Part shown: positions 10,975-19,689 of the stretch, piece by piece
How positions within the stretch are numbered: position 1 is the first letter of the stretch
How the letters are laid out: every line of letters starts with the position of its first letter
NCBI GenBank assembly: GCA_028279875.1
Contig: JANQMU010000042.1
Span: forward strand, 45,131 to 109,130
Length of the DNA: 64,000 nucleotides
Direction of reading: 5' to 3'
Source of the DNA: Rhizobiaceae bacterium
GTDB taxonomy: Bacteria; Pseudomonadota; Alphaproteobacteria; Rhizobiales; Rhizobiaceae
Program-made: the position numbers and the translations under genes
Notes under the pieces: generated by a model
Told to the model about the DNA's origin: nothing
The model's input: only the letters and a program-made list of their open reading frames with translations
Database searches by the model: none

Positions 10975-11394
10975 CTAGTTCGATATCGCCCTGGTCGTTC
11001 CAAGCGTCTGGCTTGTGCGGATAAATTTGTTTGCCAAACCCTCGAAGGCATCGACCCCTGCATATCCGGCAACCATCAAAGCAATGAGTGTCGCCTTGTC
11101 GACGAGTTCTTTATTTTCCGGGTTGGCGGGTGTGCCATTTGGCGTTTGGGCACCTGCCACGGAGAGCGTGCCGCTTTCGTCTGTAAGGTAAAACGCAGTT
11201 ACCGCCCCAACGACGAAGCCGAGAAATATGCTGGTATAGAACCGGCTCGGGCTGAATCTTGCGGAGAAAGCCGCTCCGTCATCTCCAACGTCGTCTCGAA
11301 GTTTTTTGAAGCCGAGACCAGCACGTATTCCCTGGCCCAGCGCTCCCATGACACCACCCAGAAGAACCAAACCTAACCAGTTGTAGCCATTCAT
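10975..11394 (-). CDS. small integral membrane protein, unknown function
   Basis: This 139-aa protein is not recognised. It has three hydrophobic segments: WLGLVLLGGVMGALGQGI near the N-terminus, FYTSIFLGFVVGAVTAFYL in the middle, and LIALMVAGYAGVDAFEGL near the C-terminus. Gly-rich helices and a polar, Pro/Asn-rich loop separate the last two. GGGAGA precedes the ATG. It lies 19 bases after the barrel-like gene and 45 bases before the LysM gene, all on one strand, so a single transcript is likely. A partner role for the LysM enzyme (anchor or holin-like) is speculation. Confidence 0.72.
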   Translation of the reverse strand: MNGYNWLGLVLLGGVMGALGQGIRAGLGFKKLRDDVGDDGAAFSARFSPSRFYTSIFLGFVVGAVTAFYLTDESGTLSVAGAQTPNGTPANPENKELVDKATLIALMVAGYAGVDAFEGLANKFIRTSQTLGTTRAISN

Positions 11395-11413
11395 GATTTT
11401 TCTCCCGTTGCGT

Positions 11414-12649
11414 TCAATTGTTCAAGAAATTCTGGGCCGCATTGCTCAGATCAAATTTGAGCTGAACCAGACCAAAACTGTCATTCTGTGTGGTTGATCC
11501 GGTGCGTGTGCCGAGCGAACCTTCGAGCCAGATTCCATCGCGCAATTTGAATGCACCGTTGAGAGCGACCTGTAGGTAGTCATCCGTGAAGGAGGCTGAG
11601 GTGGCATCGCTGAAATGGTAGGATGCGGTTGCATCCAGCTTCCAGGCAAGTTCCTCAATCGCCAGGGAAACCGCGGCATGATAGGAATTGCCGGTCAAGA
11701 TTGTTCCGGCTCCGGTCGCAAACCGACGATCAAAGTCTGCCTGACTGAAAAGCATGATCGACTTGTTCAGGCCGAACGGCTGCTTGAAAGTCGTCCAGAA
11801 TGATGTGCCGGCGTAACTGAGGTCATCCAGATTTCCGCTGGCACTGCTTGCGGCAACGCCGGCCCCGACCATCCAGGAACGAGCTTGCAGAAAGCGTTGT
11901 TCCGCCGCCGTTAGGCAGTTTTTGTAGGCCTTGTCGTATTCCGGTGTCTTGAACTCGTTGAAGACCCTTTCTGAGACCTTCTTTAGCAGCGCTTCCTCAT
12001 CAACGCCCGGGTTTTTCTCCTTCTCAGCATCGATCTGATTTTTGATCTCCAGGGTAGCGCTGTCCAGTGTTGGCTGGTCCGTTTCTTGCCATGCGTCGAC
12101 TATACATTTGGCAGATTCAAGGTCCCTCGGATCCGAACCGTCCAGCAATTGTGTATGAAATCCGGCACCCAAGCGGGCACCGGTTGTTGCCTTTGCGTTT
12201 TCGCCCTTGACCGAGGCGAAACTGAGCTGCGTGCGGGCCAGGGCCCGCTTCATCGGGCCAAAACCGCCTGGTACAGGGTCTCCGCCCCAGTTTTTCCCAG
12301 CATATTGTTCGAGCGTGACCTCATTTCCAAACAGCCAGAAAGGCTGGAAGTTGATCGCCAGGCCGGGTTTCAAGGAACCATTTTCCACAAAGCCTGCATT
12401 GTCGATCACGAGTTCTTGAAGACTTCCGGGCTGAGACACCTTATTCGGTGAAGCGCCGATGACCACAAAGCCCGGAGATGTTGGGGTGTTCAAATCGAGT
12501 TGGAAGCTCTTTGCGTTTTGGGCGTTGTTGCTGAGAAGCGTGAAAGGATCTTCTTGCGCGAACGCCGGGGGGAGAAGCAACAGCAACGCCACGGCTGTGC
12601 TGCAGGTCTGAGTAATCATGTGACTTACCAATTTTCTGAACCAAAACAT
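11414..12649 (-). CDS. secreted, outer-membrane barrel-like protein, unknown function
   Basis: This 411-aa protein has a hydrophobic signal sequence (AVALLLLLPPAFAQ) and no other transmembrane helix. The C-terminal third alternates polar and aromatic residues in short strands (YHAAVSLAIEELAWKLDATA, DYLQVALNGAFKL, SFGLVQLKFDLS), which suggests a beta-barrel or beta-sandwich. A charged helical stretch occupies about 195-250. Two cysteines (KCIVDAW, KNCLTAAE) could form a disulfide. Its ATG overlaps the stop of the upstream gene (TGATG), indicating coupling. A second ATG at 12619, directly before the signal core, is an alternative start. I do not recognise the family. Confidence 0.7.
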   Translation of the reverse strand: MFWFRKLVSHMITQTCSTAVALLLLLPPAFAQEDPFTLLSNNAQNAKSFQLDLNTPTSPGFVVIGASPNKVSQPGSLQELVIDNAGFVENGSLKPGLAINFQPFWLFGNEVTLEQYAGKNWGGDPVPGGFGPMKRALARTQLSFASVKGENAKATTGARLGAGFHTQLLDGSDPRDLESAKCIVDAWQETDQPTLDSATLEIKNQIDAEKEKNPGVDEEALLKKVSERVFNEFKTPEYDKAYKNCLTAAEQRFLQARSWMVGAGVAASSASGNLDDLSYAGTSFWTTFKQPFGLNKSIMLFSQADFDRRFATGAGTILTGNSYHAAVSLAIEELAWKLDATASYHFSDATSASFTDDYLQVALNGAFKLRDGIWLEGSLGTRTGSTTQNDSFGLVQLKFDLSNAAQNFLNN

Positions 12650-13032
12650 CAGACAAGATCAATCATTTCCACTAATCGATAATGCCCGTTCGGAAACTTT
12701 GACGAGAGTTTGGTGACCCTTGGGTTCAAGGCGGCCGGTGGCAGGTTCCGCGAACCACCATTCACCGGCTGGGTAAGCGTTCGCTTCACCCGGTGACCGC
12801 TTGCGGGCGTTCCGGCAAGTGGCGGCACGGCGACAACCAAAAGATAGCTCGCACCTTTCTGTGCCGGGACATTCCAACTTATGACTCCGGCTGATGTTCT
12901 CGGCTGTGCCGGGATGATCTTGTTCTTGCCCGGCATTCCGCCGGCCAAACTGCCACCGGCGATGGTCAGGGCTTTCAGCGCTTTTGCCTCAATGGTGACA
13001 GTGTTGCTGTTGATCAGACGAAGTTTTGCCAT
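12649..13032 (-). CDS. small unknown protein, first gene of the island minus-strand cluster
   Basis: This 127-aa basic protein is rich in Ala, Pro and Val and has no signal peptide or clear membrane helix. Short strand-like segments (LRLINSNTVTIEAKALKAL, ISWNVPAQKGASYLLVVAVP) suggest a beta fold such as an Ig- or fibronectin-like module. The start is supported by AGGA 6 bases before ATG, and the stop overlaps the next start, which argues that it is translated. I do not recognise a family. Its position suggests a function with the secreted barrel-like protein. Confidence 0.62.
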   Translation of the reverse strand: MAKLRLINSNTVTIEAKALKALTIAGGSLAGGMPGKNKIIPAQPRTSAGVISWNVPAQKGASYLLVVAVPPLAGTPASGHRVKRTLTQPVNGGSRNLPPAALNPRVTKLSSKFPNGHYRLVEMIDLV

Positions 13033-13573
13033 TGTGTTCCTGCCTTTACAGATTCGTAGTGATCGGTTTCGGGGACCTGACGCGGATTGGATCGCGAACT
13101 GCTAAACACCCTCACCACAGGCAAATATTGCCAAACCAAGTGTGTGTTCGGGTCGGTTTCCATATGGTTTTCAGTGAAGCGTCATCCGCCTCCCTTTTCG
13201 ATGTGGGACGGCTTGACGCTAAATCCGCCGGCGTAAACCGAGCGTGAGAACCGCGTGAATCTTCAGTGTTTTGTTCGGCAGTATCCTGAAGTGGCTGCGG
13301 CGATTTCAGGCGGGAAGATGGCTAGAACGAGTTGCCCAGACAACTGATTCATTTGACCCCTGCGACTTTGGTCCCCCGCGAGGCGGGTTGCTTTTGTGGT
13401 GCCACGCACAATAGGGGCAGGCCAATGACGTTCGGGTCCAAAAGCGCTCGGGTGAAGCCAAATCGGTCTATCGTTGACCCTGGCTATCGTCCACTGGACG
13501 ATTGCGCAAAATGGGTTCACATTTTTTTTGCTGTTTTCCAGCACCAAAAGGCTATGTGACCCTGTTTCACGGC
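13033..13573. other. 541-base region at the right edge of the island
   Basis: The part next to 13033 should carry the promoter of the minus-strand island cluster. A 13-base palindrome GGCAAATATTGCC (13120-13132) lies about 90 bases upstream of its first start. The frame at 13263-13547 minus (94 codons) has no recognisable motif and no good start. 13533-13562 weakly resembles 3643-3673 at the other island end. No transposase or integrase is visible. Confidence 0.4.
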
Positions 13574-15418
13574 CTAACCACTCTCCACTTCAACCGGCTC
13601 CGTCGCAGCCGCAAGCCAGGCTTTCGTTGCATCGTCGTCGAGAAGCGGCGTGATTTCGTCGCGGACGCGTGCATGATAGGCGTTCAGCCAGGCGAGTTCC
13701 CGGTCTGTCAGCATGGTCGGGACGATCAGGCGCCGGTCGATGGGGCAGAGGGTCAGGGTTTCGAAGCCGAGCATCGGCTTGTCGCCGCCGTCGATCGGCC
13801 GCGGCTCATGGACGAGCAGGAGGTTCTCGATGCGGATCCCGAATGCGCCCTCGCGATAATAGCCGGGTTCGTTGGACAGGATCATGCCGGGTTTGAGTTC
13901 CTGGAGACCACGACGCGAGATGGATTGCGGTCCCTCATGGACCGACAGGTAGGCGCCGACACCGTGGCCGGTGCCGTGGGCGTAGTCGGCGCCGGCATTC
14001 CACAGCGCGGCCCGGGCGATGGCGTCGATGTCCACACCGCGCGTGCCTTCCGGGAAACGCTGCAGGGTGATGGCGATCATGCCCTTGAGGACCAGGGTGA
14101 AAAAACGCTTTTCCTCCTCAGCGACCTCGCCGACCGGCACCGTGCGGGTGATGTCGGTGGTGCCGTCCTGGTACTGGCCGCCGGAATCGACCAGATAGAG
14201 ATCGCCGGGCTGCAGAGTGCGATTGGTCTCTTCATTGACCCGGTAATGGATGATGGCTCCATGCGGTCCCGATCCGGAGATCGTCTCGAAGGAAATATCC
14301 CTGAGCGGCATTTGCAGCCGTTCGCCCGTGTGCCGGCGGCTGGCCTCAAGGGTTTTGACCGCCTCGATTTCATCGGCGGTTCCGGGGCGTCGGGCGTCCA
14401 GCCAGGTGAGAAAGGCGGCCATCGCCGCACCGTCGCGGCGATGGGCGGCGCGGCTTCCGTCCTGCTCGACGGCGTTCTTCTGCGCCCGTGGCAGGCGCGC
14501 CGGATCCGGCTTTTCAATGAGCCGTCCGCCATGGTCGGTGATGAGGTCGCCGATACGTGCTGCCGTCAGCGCCGGGTCGACCAGGATCGCGGCTTTCTCG
14601 TCGCCGAGGGCGGCCAGCGCGTCGGTCAGCCGGTCCGGGTCCTCTACGTCCGCCAGCGGGGCCAGATGGGCCTTTGTCTCGCGATCGAGCTTTCGCGGAT
14701 CAATAAAGAGCCGGTCCTGGCCGTCGGCGGACACAATCGCGGTGCAGAGCGGGTGTGGCGTGTGCGGAACATCGCTGCCGCGGATATTGAAGGCCCAGGC
14801 CACGGAGGAGGGGTCCGTCAAAATGCCGGCCTGTGCCTCGCCGTCGCGGATGGCGTCCTTTATCAGGGCGATTTTCTCGGCGGCCGGCTGGCCGGCATAC
14901 TGCTCCGGCTGGACGGAGACCGCACCGGCCGGCTCGGCGGGCCTGTCGTGCCAGATGGCATCGACCGGGTTGGTGCCCAGGCGGATGATGGCCGCCCCGG
15001 CATCCCCGGCGGCCTTTTCCAGCCCGCGGACATCGGCGATGGTGTGGAGCCAGGGATCGATGCCGATTCGCCAGCCTTTTTTGGCATTCTTGCGCAGCCA
15101 TGCGGCCGGCGGTGTCTTGATCAGGTCCTGCGGCGTGAAAATCTCGGGATCGACCTGCTGGCGAAGCTGGGTGGTATAGCGCCCGTCGACAAAGACATGG
15201 GCCGCGTCCCGCAGGATCAGGGCGATGCCGGCCGAGCCGGTGAAGCCGGTCAGCCAGGCAAGCCGCGCGTCACTCTCGGGCACATATTCGCCCTGATAGC
15301 GATCGGCCCTCGGGACAAACAGGCCGTCTATGCCGAGTGCATCGAACTGATCGCGCAGCGCTTCGGTTCGTTCCCTGCCGGTTTCCGCCGAGGCGGTGAC
15401 GTCGAAATCCTGGAACAT
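13574..15418 (-). CDS. pepP: Xaa-Pro aminopeptidase (M24B family)
   Basis: This 614-aa three-domain aminopeptidase P removes N-terminal residues preceding proline. Two creatinase-like N-domains come first (GLFVPRADRYQGEYVPESD, AWLTGFTGSAG). The C-terminal pita-bread domain carries the dinuclear metal site: YLVDSGGQYQDGTTDITRT (two Asp), HGTGHGVG (His), and Glu residues in SNEPGYY and GIRIENLLLV. The length fits the long eukaryote-like M24B form common in alphaproteobacteria. I chose the ATG at 15418 because GAGGG lies 8 bases upstream. Thirteen further in-frame codons exist upstream but lack support. It diverges from the DUF1127-type gene. Confidence 0.95.
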   Translation of the reverse strand: MFQDFDVTASAETGRERTEALRDQFDALGIDGLFVPRADRYQGEYVPESDARLAWLTGFTGSAGIALILRDAAHVFVDGRYTTQLRQQVDPEIFTPQDLIKTPPAAWLRKNAKKGWRIGIDPWLHTIADVRGLEKAAGDAGAAIIRLGTNPVDAIWHDRPAEPAGAVSVQPEQYAGQPAAEKIALIKDAIRDGEAQAGILTDPSSVAWAFNIRGSDVPHTPHPLCTAIVSADGQDRLFIDPRKLDRETKAHLAPLADVEDPDRLTDALAALGDEKAAILVDPALTAARIGDLITDHGGRLIEKPDPARLPRAQKNAVEQDGSRAAHRRDGAAMAAFLTWLDARRPGTADEIEAVKTLEASRRHTGERLQMPLRDISFETISGSGPHGAIIHYRVNEETNRTLQPGDLYLVDSGGQYQDGTTDITRTVPVGEVAEEEKRFFTLVLKGMIAITLQRFPEGTRGVDIDAIARAALWNAGADYAHGTGHGVGAYLSVHEGPQSISRRGLQELKPGMILSNEPGYYREGAFGIRIENLLLVHEPRPIDGGDKPMLGFETLTLCPIDRRLIVPTMLTDRELAWLNAYHARVRDEITPLLDDDATKAWLAAATEPVEVESG

Positions 15419-15595
15419 TGTCGTGCCCTCTGTGGCCGCTCCCGGGCGGCCTTCCAACGGTCCGGCCCGTTTGTTCGCATATGCAGCAAACGCAGGGCTC
15501 CCATGCGCCGGACCCCCTAACAGGAGGTGCAGGCGCCGTTTATATATTGTGCCGGAAGCCGTTGAAAAAGATGATTTTTCAGAAGGAAGAGAGAT

Positions 15596-15772
15596 ATGTC
15601 CAGGTCATTTATCCGTAATGCGTTCGACCGCGTCGCCGCCGCGCGCGAAAAGCAGGCCCGCCGCTATGTCGACAACTATCTGCTGACGCTTGATGACGAG
15701 ACGCTGAAGGCGCTGGGCCATAGCCGTGCGGAACTGAGGAAGAGCGGACGCGGCGCGCCCCTGCCGTTCTGA
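15596..15772 (+). CDS. 58-aa DUF1127-type small protein
   Basis: This short basic protein has the typical DUF1127 pattern, including YVDNYLLTLDDETLKALGHS, which ends in the helix that follows the conserved Leu-Gly. DUF1127 proteins of alphaproteobacteria are implicated in small-RNA, phosphate or stress regulation. The function of this member is unknown. AGGAAGAG precedes the ATG by a normal distance. A strong hairpin plus T-run follows 33 bases after the stop, so it is a monocistronic unit with its own terminator. It diverges from pepP and converges on prmA. Confidence 0.8.
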   Translation: MSRSFIRNAFDRVAAAREKQARRYVDNYLLTLDDETLKALGHSRAELRKSGRGAPLPF

Positions 15773-15799
15773 CCGACAGCGTTTGCCGTTCCGGCAGCT

Positions 15800-16711
15800 T
15801 TATGAAGGCGGCAGGTTTTGCCGCCTTTTTTGCTGCGCGCTGCCCAGATGAAGCGTCACCCAGCCCTCGCGCCACACTGTGTGGCGATGACAGAGGCCGT
15901 GGGCGACAAAAGCCGCCAGGACCCGGCGGCGCTGCCGCGCCAGAATCCCCGACAGGATGACTTCGCCGCCGCGCGCCAGGTGGCGGCTGATATCGGGCGC
16001 CATGGCCATCAGGGGCCTTGCCAGAATATTGGCGATGATCAGGTCGAACGGCCCGGCACGGGAAAAGACATCCGCGTGAAAGCCCGCAGCGGTGCGCAGG
16101 GTGACGAGGGACGCGCATCGGTTCTTGCGGACATTGTCACGGGCGACATCGATGGCAACGGGATCGATATCCGTCGCCAGCACGGGTACGCGCGCCAGCC
16201 TGGCCACTGCGATGGCGAGCACGGCGCTGCCGGTTCCAAGATCGAGCACGGCGTGAAATCGCCGGCGCCGAAAGACCCGTTCGATCATCTCCAGGCAACC
16301 GGAGGTGGTGCCATGATGGCCGGTGCCGAACGCCCGGCCGGCATCGATCTCGATCGCGACATCATGCGGCTGCGCGCGGTGGCGGTCATGGGCGCCGTGG
16401 ATCAGAAAACGGCCGGCACGGACCGGCTGCAGCCCGGCAAGCGAATGGGCCACCCAGTCGATATCTGGCAGATCCTCGATGCGGATGCCGATACCGGGAA
16501 AGGCCGTGGCGAGGCAATCCGACATGGCCGTCCAGATCTCGGCCTTGCGGTCAGCGGGCGCGTAGAGCGAGGCCTGCCAGAGGCCGCGATCCTCATCGAT
16601 CTGTGTGGTGGCGACCGGGTAGCCGTCATCCTCGAAACGGCCGCTCAGGAGATCAAGCGCCGTGTTGCAGTCTTCTTCCCCGGCGGTGATGTAGAGACGT
16701 GTCTGTTTCAC
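15800..16711 (-). CDS. prmA: ribosomal protein L11 methyltransferase PrmA
   Basis: This 303-aa class I SAM methyltransferase trimethylates ribosomal protein L11. The family signature EIDAGRAFGTGHHGTTSGCL is present, followed by the SAM loop DLGTGSAVLAIA, the acidic residue in ATDIDPVAI and the NILARPL motif. The N-terminal 120 residues match the substrate-recognition domain. The last codons (QNLPPS) overlap a terminator hairpin that serves the opposite-strand DUF1127 gene, so the 3' end of prmA carries a double constraint. The promoter is likely in the 60 bases before 16711. Confidence 0.96.
   Translation of the reverse strand: MKQTRLYITAGEEDCNTALDLLSGRFEDDGYPVATTQIDEDRGLWQASLYAPADRKAEIWTAMSDCLATAFPGIGIRIEDLPDIDWVAHSLAGLQPVRAGRFLIHGAHDRHRAQPHDVAIEIDAGRAFGTGHHGTTSGCLEMIERVFRRRRFHAVLDLGTGSAVLAIAVARLARVPVLATDIDPVAIDVARDNVRKNRCASLVTLRTAAGFHADVFSRAGPFDLIIANILARPLMAMAPDISRHLARGGEVILSGILARQRRRVLAAFVAHGLCHRHTVWREGWVTLHLGSAQQKRRQNLPPS
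15806..15831 (+). terminator. Rho-independent terminator of the DUF1127 gene
   Basis: AAGGCGGCA pairs with TGCCGCC around a short GGTTT loop and is followed directly by TTTTTT. The structure lies 33 bases past the DUF1127 stop and inside the 3' end of prmA on the opposite strand. Confidence 0.85.
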
Positions 16712-16774
16712 GCATCCGCTTTCGGTGGCTACCGGCCCGTGACCGCATGGCCGCGAATGTGATGCCCGACAGCC

Positions 16775-17368
16775 CTATAGCAGGTTCCTCAGTTTCTTCA
16801 TAGCGACGTCGCCGTCTTCGCCATAGGCGATGGTGCCGCGGAATCGGCCGTCGTCGTCAAGCAAAAAGACCGAGGCGGTGTGGTCCATGACATAATCTTC
16901 ATCCGGTCTGTCGTCGTCTGTCGGGACCTTCTTGAAATAGACATTGAAGCCCTTGGCCATGGCCCTGACCTTTTCGGGATCGCCGGATATGCCGGTAATC
17001 CTGTCGGAGACGTTGGAAATGTACATGTTGAGCAATTCATGGTCGTCGCGCTCGGGATCGATGGTCACCATGAAGGCGCGCAGCCGGTCGCCGGCCGGAT
17101 CCACCTGCTTCAGCCAGCCATCCAGCTCGTAAAGGGTGGTCGGACACACATCCGGGCAGTGGGTGAAGCCGAAGAACAGGGCGGACGGCTTGCCCTGGAA
17201 CGCCGCCTGGGTGATCGGCGCGCCGCTGCTGTCGACCAGCTCGAAGGGGACGCCATAGGGTTTGTCCGCAACCTGCCCGCTGGTCCTCGACCATTCAAAG
17301 GACAGCCAGGTGAACGCGCCCGCCAGGACGACGATCAGGACAATCAACAGCACTCGAAACGTGGTCAT
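16775..17368 (-). CDS. SCO1/SenC family copper chaperone
   Basis: This 197-aa membrane-anchored thioredoxin-fold protein delivers copper to the CuA site of cytochrome c oxidase or acts in redox defence. An N-terminal anchor (LLIVLIVVLAGAFTWLSFEW) precedes the periplasmic domain, which has Cys71 and Cys75 in HCPDVCPTT. The third copper ligand is the His in YVMDHTASVFLLD. I chose the ATG at 17368 because GGAGG lies 5 bases upstream. Six additional upstream codons are unsupported. No oxidase genes are nearby. Confidence 0.94.
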   Translation of the reverse strand: MTTFRVLLIVLIVVLAGAFTWLSFEWSRTSGQVADKPYGVPFELVDSSGAPITQAAFQGKPSALFFGFTHCPDVCPTTLYELDGWLKQVDPAGDRLRAFMVTIDPERDDHELLNMYISNVSDRITGISGDPEKVRAMAKGFNVYFKKVPTDDDRPDEDYVMDHTASVFLLDDDGRFRGTIAYGEDGDVAMKKLRNLL

Positions 17369-17480
17369 CGCAGCCTCCGGAGGCATTCAACGAAGAGGTG
17401 TATTGTTTCGCGAATCTAGCGCCCGGTTCCGGCGAAGTCACCCGGCCAATTTGACACAGGACTGGCAGCGGCGACGCCGG

Positions 17481-17648
17481 TCACAGGCACCAGGCGAGGC
17501 CCGATGCGGTGTAGGTCAGGAAGACCTCGGCGCCGTGGTTCAGCCATCCGGCGAAGGCAAGGCCGGTCAAAAGGGCGATCGCCAGCGTGGCCAGACCTGC
17601 TGCAATCATTCGTGCAAAAGGCGCGTTGAGTGTTTCCATGGTCCTCAT
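17481..17648 (-). CDS. small single-pass membrane protein (about 55 aa)
   Basis: An ATG at 17648 (GGAAG about 8 bases upstream) or 17639 opens a frame of 55 or 52 codons. It reads METLNAPFARMIAAG, then a hydrophobic stretch LATLAIALLTGLAFAGW, and ends in LAWCL. Third positions are G/C-biased like neighbouring genes. It sits between ggt and the SCO gene on the same strand. I do not recognise a family. The codon bias and single clean helix support it as a real gene. Confidence 0.55.
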   Translation of the reverse strand: MRTMETLNAPFARMIAAGLATLAIALLTGLAFAGWLNHGAEVFLTYTASGLAWCL

Positions 17649-17685
17649 ATAACGCTTCCGAACCGCGCCTCCAAGAGGCCGGCGA

Positions 17686-19461
17686 TCATTGCCCGCTGGC
17701 GATGCCCTCGCGGCGGGGGTCGGCGGCGCCGGTCAGTTTTCCATCCGCCATCACAATGGCGTGAAGCCCCGAGTTCAGGTCCCGCACCTTGACGTCGTAG
17801 CCGAGTGTCGCCAGCGGTTCGGAGAGGTTTTCCGCCGCCGTGCCCTTTTCGATATCATAAGCGCCGAAGCGGTTGACGAGATGCGGCAGATTGACGGCGG
17901 ACTGGATGTCCATGCCCCAGTCGATATGGGCGATGATGGTTTTGGCCACATAGCCGATGATGCGGCTGCCGCCGGGCGAGCCGATCGCCGCGTAGGGCTC
18001 GCCGTCCTTCATGATGATGGTCGGTGACATGGAGGAGCGCGGCCGCTTGCCTGGCTCGACACGATTGGCGATGGGAACGCCGCCGCGATGGGTGCGGAAC
18101 GAGAAGTCCGTCAGTTCGTTGTTGAGCAGGAAGCCCTGCGTCATCACTCGCGACCCGAAGCCGTTTTCGATAGTCGTCGTCATGGAAACGACATTGCCGA
18201 ACGGATCGGCGATGGAAAAATGGCTGGTGGAGGGCAGTTCTAGACTCTCATCGTCGGCAAGCAGCATGGCGTGGCCCCAGGGCGGCGATCCGGCCGTCAC
18301 CTCGTCTTTGCCAAGCATGCTGCCGGGTTCGAGCAGGCGGGCGCGCTCGTCCAGATAGGCCCGGTCGAGCAGACCCTTTGTCGGCATGGGCACGAAATCG
18401 CTGTCGGCCATGTAGCGGCCGCGATCGGCAAAGGCGAGCCGCGATGCGTCGCCGATGAGGCGCCAGCTTTCCGGATTGTCCGGTCCGAGTTTTGCCAGGT
18501 CGAATGGCTCGACGAGCCCGAGGATCTGGCCGACGGTCAGCGCGCCGGAGGAGGGCGGTCCCATGCCGCAGATGTCGTAGGTCCGGTAGGTGATGCAGAC
18601 CGGGGGACGTTCCTTGATCCGGTAATTCGCCAGATCGCCGGGGCTCAGGACACCCGGATTGTCATTGTTGATGACCGCCTCGACAATGCCCATGGCGACG
18701 GGCCCCTTGTAGAAGGCATCGGCCCCGCCATCGGCAAGTGTGCGCAATGTTTCGGCATATTTCGGGTTCTTCAGGAGATGGCCCACCGGGTGTGGCGTGC
18801 CGTCCTCGGCCAGGAAATGATCCCTCGTTTCGTCATGTACCGCGAGGCGTTCGGCATCGGCCGTTGCCAGCTGGTGGAGCCGCGGCGATACCTCGAAGCC
18901 GAGATCGGCCAGGGTGATAGCCGGCTGCAGCAGGCCGGACCAGGGCAGCTTGCCGTGCAGCCGGTGGGTCTCATAGAGCAGTTTGACGGTGCCGGGCGTG
19001 CCGACGGACCGCCCGCCGACCACGGCGTCGAAGAATTTCAGCGGCTCCCCGTCATCGTCCAGAAAGAGCGTTGGCGTCGCCGCCGCCGGCGCGGTTTCGC
19101 GGCCGTCATAGGTGGTCAGCCGGTTGCCGGCATTGTCGTAATAGACCAGAAAGGCGCCACCGCCGAGCCCCGAGGATTGCGGCTCCACCAGCCCGAGCAC
19201 CATCTGCACGGCGACCATGGCGTCGATGGCGTTGCCGCCGGCGGCGAGCACGTCATGCCCGGCCTTGGCGGCCAGCGGATTGGCCGCGGCGACCATGAAT
19301 GTCTCGGCCGTGACGGCGGTGCGCTCCGAGATGCCGGTGGCCATCTCCGGCGCAATCGCATCGGCCGCCTCCTGCGCATGGGCGATGGGCATTGCCGCCA
19401 TCAGCGGCAGCAGCAGGGTCAGCGAAAGGCAATGTGATTTCAGAGGTTTCAACAAAGACAT
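17686..19461 (-). CDS. ggt: gamma-glutamyltransferase, periplasmic
   Basis: This 591-aa N-terminal nucleophile hydrolase cleaves glutathione and other gamma-glutamyl compounds in the periplasm. A signal peptide (CLSLTLLLPLMAAMPIAHAQ) is followed by AANPLAAKAGHDVLAAGGNAIDA, the usual start of the large subunit. The autocatalytic Thr412 lies in STSHFSI, which would give subunits of about 411 and 180 residues. SMTTTIENGFGS and SSMSPTI are the substrate-loop and Ser-Ser motifs. The frame is open further upstream, but the ATG at 19461 has GGGAG 5 bases before it and starts the signal peptide. Confidence 0.96.
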   Translation of the reverse strand: MSLLKPLKSHCLSLTLLLPLMAAMPIAHAQEAADAIAPEMATGISERTAVTAETFMVAAANPLAAKAGHDVLAAGGNAIDAMVAVQMVLGLVEPQSSGLGGGAFLVYYDNAGNRLTTYDGRETAPAAATPTLFLDDDGEPLKFFDAVVGGRSVGTPGTVKLLYETHRLHGKLPWSGLLQPAITLADLGFEVSPRLHQLATADAERLAVHDETRDHFLAEDGTPHPVGHLLKNPKYAETLRTLADGGADAFYKGPVAMGIVEAVINNDNPGVLSPGDLANYRIKERPPVCITYRTYDICGMGPPSSGALTVGQILGLVEPFDLAKLGPDNPESWRLIGDASRLAFADRGRYMADSDFVPMPTKGLLDRAYLDERARLLEPGSMLGKDEVTAGSPPWGHAMLLADDESLELPSTSHFSIADPFGNVVSMTTTIENGFGSRVMTQGFLLNNELTDFSFRTHRGGVPIANRVEPGKRPRSSMSPTIIMKDGEPYAAIGSPGGSRIIGYVAKTIIAHIDWGMDIQSAVNLPHLVNRFGAYDIEKGTAAENLSEPLATLGYDVKVRDLNSGLHAIVMADGKLTGAADPRREGIASGQ

Positions 19462-19689
19462 CGGGGGCTCCCTGAACGCGCTGTAAGGACTGGTTCCGGG
19501 TACAACCTTAGTGAGCAAAGGACCCGTCCGTCCAGTCAACTCACAGTGTTTCAAAATCAAACTTTGTGTCCGCACTGCGGCGGTGGGCCGGATGGCGTGG
19601 CTTGGGATTTTCTTCCCGATGCCTCTGATATCGAGGCGACCGGTTCCTATATGTGCACTGCAACGCGCCTGGCAGAAAAGGAGACCCAA

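Noticed and set aside
13502..15520. 672-codon plus-strand frame opposite pepP
   Set aside because: It is the complement of a recognised aminopeptidase and contains only low-complexity Arg/Gly/Asp-rich text.
19546..19689. N-terminal extension of creA
   Set aside because: The signal peptide begins at 19690, next to a ribosome site. The extension reads through a likely promoter.
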